Assembly: GCA_963575645.1 (NCBI GenBank)
Contig: OY754469.1
Location: 50,054,753 to 50,118,752 of the forward strand
Origin: Xanthostigma xanthostigma
Taxonomy: Eukaryota; Arthropoda; Insecta; Raphidioptera; Raphidiidae
DNA: 64,000 nt
Direction of reading: 5' to 3'
The notes beneath the pieces were generated by a model. That model was not told where the DNA came from. It searched no databases and saw only the letters and a list, made by a program, of their open reading frames with translations. Positions 56,420-64,000 of the stretch are shown in pieces; position 1 is the stretch's first letter, and each line of letters opens with the position of its first letter. The position numbers and the translations under genes are program-made.

Positions 56420-57861
56420 AAAAAAATTGGTTGTCTGTAAAGTCGGTTTACGGACGATAGTTTTACGTGATAACGTATTCCGTACTACATAACCTAAACC
56501 TCCCAAAATTTGGTTTCAATCCGCTTATCCTTGATGTCGGAATGATAAGAAATGTCAAAAGTGACGTTTGCAACTGTCAAAGTATTATGTTCTAATAATA
56601 ATTAGTTATTCCAATAGTTAACTTAGAAGGCGTTGCATTTCACAAAATACTAATGTCAAAAAATTGAATTAAACATTAGAAATGCAGCCGTTTTCATGTT
56701 AAGACAAGACATACGTTATATTCTAATTTCCATGTACGGCAAACAAAGACGACCGACCGCGTCGCGCCATGCATTAGACAACATTGCATTTATACAACTA
56801 TTTTTAAACGCTTTATATTAGTTTGGGTTGTAACTATGTATGTAACTAACTATGTATGTATGTCCGTAACGGAATCTTTGAGCATAATTTTCACCAATTT
56901 CCCGAAGTCTGATTAATTTGAAACTTTGCATACGTATCAAGGACCGATGACAATGCAATAATTTGATAACAGTTTCCCATTATCCTTATTAGGACCCCCA
57001 GGATTAATAAATTCTTTTAAATCTTTGAGCATAATTTTCACCAATTTCCCGAAGTCTGATTAATTTGAAACTTTGCATACGTATCAAGGACCGATGACAA
57101 TGCAATAATTTGATAACAGTTTCCCATTATCCTTATTAGGACCCCCAGGATTAATAAATTCTTTTATAGATCCTCTGTAGTAAACGCTTTATTTTCACCA
57201 ATTTCCCGAAGTCTGATTAATTTGAAACTTTGCATACGTATCAAGGACCGATGACAATGCAATAATTTGATAACAGTTTCCCATTATCCTTATTAGGACC
57301 CCCAGGATTAATAAATTCTTTTATAGATCCTCAAACTAAAAAGTGAAAAATAAAATATAGTTTAAAAAAAACTAAAAAACACGCTTTATATCGGACTAAA
57401 AAGTAAAAAATAATTGTTTTAAAATAAGCTTAAAAAGCGTTGGGCGCTCGATGTACGAAAATGTGGAACAAAGCGCCCCACGCTTTTTAAGCTTATTTTA
57501 AAACAATTATTTTTTACTTTTTAGTCCGATATAAAGCGTGTTTTTTAGTTTTTTTTAAACTATATTTTTTCTATATAAATTTGTATAAAAAAACTGTTTA
57601 GGCAAATTCTGTTATACGAAATCTATGTAAAATGTTCTCTTTCGTTTAAGACTGGTTTCAAACCGATCTGATTTAAATTGAGCGAGAAATTAGCAAAAAG
57701 CACGCACAGGGTCAGGCGGAACGTTACGCGTTAGGAACGTTACGCGTTAGGAACGTTACGACCGTTAGGAACGTTACACTTTTTCGTGCATGCAGCCGGT
57801 GTTTTATCAATTTATAAGATTGGTGATTCATCAATTTATAAGACGTTATCACGTCAAAAAA
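56420..57861 (-). mobile_element. TTGACGTGATAACGTC family, copy 8, interrupted by a foldback element
   Basis: Full-length minus copy whose two halves (56420-56804 and about 57564-57861) rejoin at the sequence seen intact in copies 2 and 3. It has the longest GTAACGTTC-type array. Confidence 0.88.
56805..57563. mobile_element. Foldback element with internally triplicated body
   Basis: AAACGCTTTATATTAGTTTG at the left, a 100-bp-arm hairpin at the right (57350-57565). The intervening body (ATCTTTGAGCATAATTTTCA ... CCCCAGGATTAATAAATTCT) is present three times, versus once in the 22-kb copy. Flanked by TATTTTT on both sides, a likely target duplication. Confidence 0.85.
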
Positions 57862-58430
57862 TACTGTTTTGTACTTATGTAATCAATCTAAGCTATGTTT
57901 TATATGGTTAGATTTATTTAATGAAAAGATTTACTTGAAACTAACGTAATGCGATGTTTAAAAACGTTTACGAAACTTATATAACAAAAATAATAATTCT
58001 TAAAAAATATTCTCTTGATGAGTCAGTCATTGAGTCAGTGAATGGTATTTCGCTTATATATATAGATAATGTAGTGTAGAACAAGTGTTTTTCTTTTGAT
58101 TCCCAGTAAATATTATCTTCTTCGATGTGCCTTGAGTTAAAAAGGTTTGGATGTGAAATTTGAAGGACCCTTTAAACCTAAAATTGCAGTTGTCCCAGAG
58201 TGTAATATGTTTCTTACATAATGTATGTGCTCATCGCATACATAATTATGTAACATGACAACGCCGACGATATGATGTTGGGGATCGTTGATGCTATGAT
58301 AAAATCAAGCTTGACATAAATTATTATAAAAGAGGTGTTTTGAGGCAAATCTATACTTATCGTGCATTAAAGGAACTGTTATCCTGTACATTAGTTATTT
58401 ATAAGTCTCGGCAGTGGCATTTGTTTTTGT
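57862..58430. other. Spacer, nothing identified
   Basis: AT-rich sequence between two copies of the same repeat family. No frame or repeat supported. Confidence 0.4.
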
Positions 58431-58998
58431 TTTTTTGACGTGATAACGTCTTATAAATTGATGAATCACCAATCTTATAAATTGATAAAACACCGGCTGC
58501 ATGCACGAAAAAGTGTAACGTTCGTAACGCGTAACGTTCCGCCTGACCCTGTGCGTGCTTTTTGCTAATTTCTCGCTCAATTTAAATCAGATCGGTTTGA
58601 AACCAGTCTTAAACGAAAGAGGAGAACATTTTACATAGATTTCGTATAACAGAATTTGCCTAAACAGTTTTTTTATACAAATTTATATAGAAAAATAGCT
58701 GTATAAATGCAACATGAAAACGGCTGCATTTCTAATGTTTAATTCAAATTTTTGACATTAGTATATTGTGAAATGCAACGCCTTCTAAGTTAAGTATTGG
58801 AATAACTAATTATTATTAGAACATAATACTTTGTAAGTTGCAAACGTCACTTTTGACATTTCTTATCATTCCGACACCAAGGATAAGCGGATTGAAACCA
58901 AATTTTGGGAGGTTTAGGTTATGTATTACGGAATACGTTATCACGTAAAACTATCGTCCGTAAACCGACTTTACAGACAACCAATTTTTTTTTTTTTT
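58431..58998 (+). mobile_element. TTGACGTGATAACGTC family, copy 9
   Basis: Close to copies 2 and 3, but lacks about 90 bp containing the GCGACGCGGTCGGT block (junction near 58711). Confidence 0.87.
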
Positions 58999-60667
58999 AA
59001 TTTATAACTTTCAACGTTAATGGAAACACGGAAGTTCGCTAATTAGAGTGAATTCGTGTTGTGGAAAGGGGTTATATAATTTATATGTTAATCATTATAA
59101 CTTTAACATTTGTTTGTATCCACTAGTTACTCAAATTTCTTACTTGGTTACTAAACATGCTGCTCAGAAGTAGGTAACTAAATTGTTAATGACATCTATA
59201 TTTATGTTATATGACATTATATTACTCATTTTACCAAATATATCTAACAACACAAAATGGTAAAAATTCTCCATCGCAGGCGTCTGAGATGTGTTGAAAT
59301 TAAAATAGTTTAATATTGTTGTAATAACAAAATGTATCAAAGTAAGCTGTGCGAATGTTTTAGTAACTAGGTTATTGTTTTTGTTTGAATAATAATATAA
59401 TAAAATAACAACTTATGTATGGGTTCAATAAAATAGATATATGTAACTGTTTGAATAATAAACATATATTAAAAAGACGTCAACAAGATGAAACACGGCA
59501 TCGACAACAGTATACGGTGGAGCCTTTGGCTCCACCGTGTTACGAACAGTCGAACGAATATTCATTTTTGTATATCAGATAATGATATAAGAATTGGCTG
59601 TTTTTTTTCCCACAAATACTCTACATCGGAATCTTTCCAGCGTGTTTAACCTCAAAAGCAAGCTTATAATAATGCTAATAAAACAATGTTTCATTAGTAA
59701 TAGAGATGGGTGTTTGGTGTATGTTTTATACTTTGGCGTAGTTACATGGGTCATCCGTTTTCATACAGTGCATCTACAATGCCGTGAAGTATAATAAAGA
59801 GAAACAGCTCTCTATTATATGCATCGAGACGCCGCGACGCCACTCGCAAACGACGACTGCGTTATTGTAGAACTGTATATGGTTGCACTTTTACAACAAA
59901 TAACCTAGATACGTTACAAATGTTTCATAGTGGATTCGGAGTTTTTTTTGTAGGTTATGCCGAAATCGAATTTAAAATTTGGATCTAATTTTCAAGTATT
60001 TATCCAATTGTCACTTTTATTCAGGAAAACAAAACAAGACACGACTGATTAAAAAAATTAGAGTTTAAAAAAACTAAAATAGCGCGTTTTTATGAACTAA
60101 AAATTGCAAAATAATTTGACTATGTTAAAAACTGTTAAAAGTTTATTAGCATTCTATATAAAAACCACTTTTGATAACAGTGTTTCTTGAAATATTACGG
60201 AATAAGTAAAAAATTCTAATAGTGCGATATGTTTTGGGATCAGTAATTGGAGCATTAAAAATAATTACAATCCTGTCATCCGACTAATTGCCTATACAGG
60301 GTGTATCACTGCATATATATGACTAAATAATATATACCCAGTTGTAACCAAGTATGTTTTTGACGGTAATAACATTAATATAAATTGTAATGGGATCACT
60401 ACGTAATTTTCTTTCATACCTAGGACTGAAGAATATATTTTTTAATGTCCACTCTGAATTATGAGATAATTTTTAACAAAATTCAGTACCAAAGTTTTTT
60501 TAAATTTTGAAAATACAATTTTCACTTTTATAAACCAAAACGGTATATGCACACAAGACTGTTCAAAGTGTCAGAATCTCCAGAAGTGTAAAAAATTATA
60601 TATTTTCTCAAAACTAAAAAACGACTTTTTGAGTATGTCAACGCCTACTACACTTAAAAAACAGAAA
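58999..60667. other. Non-coding DNA with a short perfect hairpin
   Basis: Perfect hairpin CGGTGGAGCC-TTT-GGCTCCACCG at 59515-59537. The frame at 59594-59794 has no domain. GAACTAAAAATTGCAAAATA near 60090 resembles the foldback core. Confidence 0.45.
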
Positions 60668-61458
60668 ATGTTTCAAATCTTTGATTAACGTCTGAATAGA
60701 ACTCTTCAAGTAAATAAAATTGTCGACCAATTTTTCTCAGACCGAACGATATATTGACAAAAAATGAAAAAATTACAAATCAATATAACAAGGGAAAAGG
60801 ATAAACTAAACAAATTACAAAAACATAATGTTGTTTACAAAATTAGTTGTGAAGATTGTAATATGAATTATATTGGGCAAACAAAAAGAGCACTTAAAAC
60901 ACGTGTTAAAGAGCATCAAAACAATTATAAACTACTCCCTGATAAACATAATGTCGTAACTAAGCATAAAATTGATTACGACCATAAAATTAATTGGGAT
61001 AGTGTTAAAATTTTAGATAATGAAAGTAATTATTTTAAAAGAACTATTTCGGAAATGTTATATATAAAATCTAATAAAAACTCTCTTAATGCTCAATTAG
61101 ATACGGAAAATTTAAGTAATATTTATGATATTATTTTGAAATAATTTTTTGTTTTTTCAAATAATTTTTTCTTTATGGGTACTTTGATATCTATGACTAC
61201 TGTTTATAAATTTTGTTTGTTATTAATTTTTCATTATTTTTGAATCTTTCAAACTTTCAATTTTGCATACAATCGATTAGTTAATAAATAACTTAATATT
61301 AATTATTTTTTATATTTTTTAGATATTTCTGAAGAAGATCCAAATCCGGATCGAAACGTCATCTTGTGTTATATTGATTTGTAATTTTATCATTTTTTGT
61401 CAATATATCGTTCGGTCTGAGAAAAATTGGTCGACAATTTTATTTACTTGAAGAAAAT
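60668..61458 (+). mobile_element. Penelope-like retroelement, 5'-truncated, with inverted flanks
   Basis: Contains the C-terminal GIY-YIG endonuclease and a 3' region with a hammerhead-like motif at 61329-61360. About 100 bp at the left (60703-60806) is an inverted copy of the right end (61365-61460), including AAATTGTCGACCAATTTTTC and GACCGAACGATATATTGAC. The reverse transcriptase domain is absent. Confidence 0.85.
60764..61144 (+). pseudogene. Penelope-like element C-terminal GIY-YIG endonuclease (truncated)
   Basis: 126 codons. VVYKISCEDCNMNYIGQTKR carries the VY..YIGQT form of the GIY-YIG nuclease with the CxxC typical of Penelope-like elements. It is followed by LKTRVKEHQ (catalytic Arg region), H and E residues (SEMLYIK) and NSLNAQLD. 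In intact elements this domain follows a reverse transcriptase and cuts the target DNA. Here the ATG and first nine or so codons derive from the inverted flank, so this start is accidental and the RT is missing. The open frame without stops suggests a fairly young copy. Confidence 0.85.
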
Positions 61459-62551
61459 GTTTCAGTTCGCTACCGAATTGGCCTTGACGAAAAATCTCGT
61501 CTACACCGAAACAACATACAAACAACAGAAACAGGACATTTAGTATATTTTAAAAGTGTTTATGTTGGAAAGTAAATTGTTAAATACTGTAAAAGTTTAA
61601 TGGAGTTAGAGTGTATTTATGCAGCTTATTGTAAATATACCTACGCCATCTGGACGTATGCATCGAAAAGTTACAAAAGTAATTTAATATTAACTTTTAA
61701 TATGAAAATGTGTTTAGTAGTTTAATTTTGCTTAATAAAATAGATTTTAGTCAAACTATACATTTGAGAATAACCTAAGACTCTAAAAATCGCTTAAAGA
61801 ACATTTATTAAAATTAAAAAACAATACCAGTTTAAATTTACTTTGACGTTTTAAACGATATTTTATACTTAGGTCTATACTCTATATGTATTGCTGTACC
61901 AAAAGTACCGAAATAGAAGTTTTGGTTGTCGCTACTATTTTATTGTCTAGGATGGTATACCTCATAAGTGAGTTATACATCCTTAATTACTAGTTTAATA
62001 TAATGAAGTACTTGATATCTTGCAAATTGCACATACCGCTAAACTAGCGGTATGTGCTTTATTATCGCTTTGTGCGTCAGAGCTGACTTTCGTTCATATA
62101 AGAAGTTATATCTAAGTTAATTTCACACGAAATCCATTCAAATTGAAGCTTTTTAAAAAAAGGATATTCTGATCTATAAAACAGAACCATTTTTAAATCA
62201 ATTCGAGTTCATAAATACTATTAAAATTGTAATTAAAAATTACAAACAGCAGTTGTCGGTTGGTCTGTACGTAGTATGTACGTCACGACTCTACAGATCG
62301 CAATTTTGGTCGGATTGCCTTGGGTTTTATTTTATTCACTTTGTTTAGTATCAGACCAGAACCCTATTTAATTTCACAAAAATGTGTTCAGTAATTTAAT
62401 TTTTATAAACAGTTTTATTTTATTATTTTTGACAGCTAATAGTTAAAATAAAAAAAAAAAACAAAAAAAATACTTATTACTGTTATTGTAAATATAGTAT
62501 ATTACGTAGAATAACTGCTACACTTCTACCACAATAACAACATAACCTACG
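61459..62551. other. Non-coding DNA with a short perfect hairpin
   Basis: A 13-bp-arm perfect hairpin (GCACATACCGCTA / TAGCGGTATGTGC) at 62029-62057. Otherwise AT-rich with no gene. Confidence 0.45.
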
Positions 62552-62625
62552 ATATCGGTATGGCCGAGCGGTTAAAGCGTTAGTCCAGTAATAGCAAGGT
62601 GCCGGGTTCGATTCCCGCTGACACA
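62552..62625 (+). pseudogene. tRNA-Leu/Ser-like sequence (pseudo-tRNA or SINE head)
   Basis: The A box TGGCCGAGCGGTTAAAGCG and B box GGTTCGATTCC with T-arm CCGGGTTCGATTCCCG.. are good. The variable arm expected of a class II tRNA is absent, the anticodon stem is poor, and the acceptor ends (ATCGGTA / GCTGACA) do not pair. Followed by an AT-rich tail. Confidence 0.6.
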
Positions 62626-62840
62626 AGTAATATTTATTTTTTCTATTCCATTTTATTTTTAATTTTTTTTCTATTTTTTTTAAATCTATTTTTTCAATTT
62701 TTTTTTCATTACAATATGTACACTGGAAAACTTGCGGGATGTGCACTTGGTTTTGCCAACTATTATAATTTTACTGTGAACAAAGATAGCGACCAGTTTT
62801 AGTATTTAGGTTTTGTTATTAACAAAGTAGATTAAGTTAA
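62626..62840. other. AT-rich spacer
   Basis: T-rich run after the tRNA-like sequence, possibly its SINE tail. No gene. Confidence 0.4.
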
Positions 62841-63952
62841 GGATGTGTATAAGGTCAAATTGTGTAGTACATCTAATTAAATTTTCAAAATCATAAATAT
62901 ATAAACATTTTCATTTGCGAAGACTTTGTGTTAATTTTAATCATTTTTTATGGTAGATTTTCTAAAAATTTTCCTATAATTAAATATTATGAACAAATAT
63001 TTAACATTTAATTTGACTACTGTGACTTTAGCCAAAAACAATCAGGCAACATGGCTGTCCACGTGGTCTTCTGACACTCGGAAACATAACGTGGAGATAG
63101 AATTTCTGACCTCAAAAATTTGAAGCTATGGATACTATAAAAATAATAATAAATAAAAATGTCAAATCAAAATTCAAAGAAAGTTTTTTTATTATGAATT
63201 ATTATCAAGCAATCAAAGTGGTGATTAAGAAATCAATTATCATTACGCAAAGTAATAAACTGATACATAAAGTCAGTAATTAAAGTTTACTTTTGGCAGA
63301 TTTTTGTTAAAGCGAAGTTTTTTCAAATTAATTGCAGATAATCTGTACGAACATTTTAGTTTTCCAAACAAAAATAAATATCTCAAATCTTTTACATACT
63401 TTTGTTACATTACAGCGTTTATCCGACATATAAACGCATTTTGTGTTCTAAATGCACATAAATCTCAAAAATGACAGGTCCAGAATAATTGACAGTTTGT
63501 TCACGTGATATGACATTTCATAAATGCGATTTTTATTATCAACATGCAGGAACGCGACGTTGCCTCATTGTCTCATTACATCCGCCATTAATTAAGATTA
63601 AGATTCGGAGAATTGATTTCATCACTTTCAAAATAAAATATTTCCGTGAAATTGCCGGTAACCCTACGTTTTTTTGGGCTTGAAAAATCGCAAATTGTAC
63701 AAAGAAACTGATAATAAGTTTTTGAATCATAAATCATTGAAATAAAATGATAAATGTTTTAATCTTCTCAAAATTTTTAACACTTCCGGTAGAAATAACA
63801 TTGAGTGAATGGTGATTTTAAAATGATTTTTTTCATAAAAAAGGTCGGAAAGGTATGTATTTTTTGGTTTTAATCGATGCAGGAGGTCTAATTCTATAAC
63901 ATATTTTAAATTTAGGCAAAAATCTTCGAATTCAAAAATGTTATATACATCC
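62841..63952. mobile_element. TTAA-flanked MITE, copy B (1,112 bp)
   Basis: Same element and orientation as 12429-13542, with TTAA at both edges and only a few dozen substitutions and 1-3 nt indels by eye. This copy is uninterrupted and stands alone. Confidence 0.9.
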
Positions 63953-64000
63953 TTAAACCCATTACGGACACGAGCTTACCTAATAATATCACATCTAGAA

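Noticed and set aside
31031-64000. Search for the CAPA receptor TM1-TM2 exon
   Set aside because: No segment on the minus strand resembled the expected GNxxxC..NYYLFSLAxSD pattern by eye; no exon is reported rather than guessing.

Overview
This is AT-rich, repeat-dense nuclear DNA of an insect, most likely a moth or butterfly. Genes have many short exons with GT..AG introns, and there are no operons or ribosome binding sites. Several dispersed sequences look lepidopteran: the 'accgacttcaaaaaaggagg' repeat near 25.3 kb, the 'ttataatattagtatagat' LINE tail near 53.96 kb, and 'gagcgaagccgggttcg' near 40.3 kb. The lepidopteran assignment rests on recall of these repeats and was not checked by alignment.

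Four conserved host genes lie in the left half. A CEP97-like centrosomal leucine-rich-repeat gene (minus strand, 3' end outside the window) is divergent from an uninterrupted mitochondrial DNA polymerase gamma catalytic subunit gene (plus, 3869-7504). An EIF1AD gene (plus, 7690-8142) follows after only 185 bp. A CAPA-type neuropeptide GPCR (minus) is spread over at least 16.5 kb. I reconstructed four of its exons (30314-30224, 23606-23158, 16918-16602, 14100-13762) from splice sites that join in phase. Its 5' exon(s), with TM1-TM2, were not found. The first three genes concern centrosomes, mitochondrial DNA replication and RNA/translation-factor biology; I see no functional pathway linking the four.

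From about 8 kb to 64 kb the window is otherwise a dense, nested transposon landscape. It holds three non-autonomous Helitrons, PIF/Harbinger elements with transposase or MADF remnants, and hAT, Tc1/mariner, pogo and TTAA-flanked elements. It also holds a Penelope-like element with a GIY-YIG domain and hammerhead-like motifs, LINE 3' fragments, and long palindromic foldback elements. Nine copies belong to an unclassified family that starts with TTGACGTGATAACGTC.

I see no CRISPR array, phage, rRNA gene or clearly functional tRNA gene. The best candidates for little-described biology are a double-hairpin-in-hairpin palindrome at 47.7 kb, the inverted-repeat Penelope copy with hammerhead-like motifs, the unclassified nine-copy family with an internal VNTR, and several datable nested insertions.
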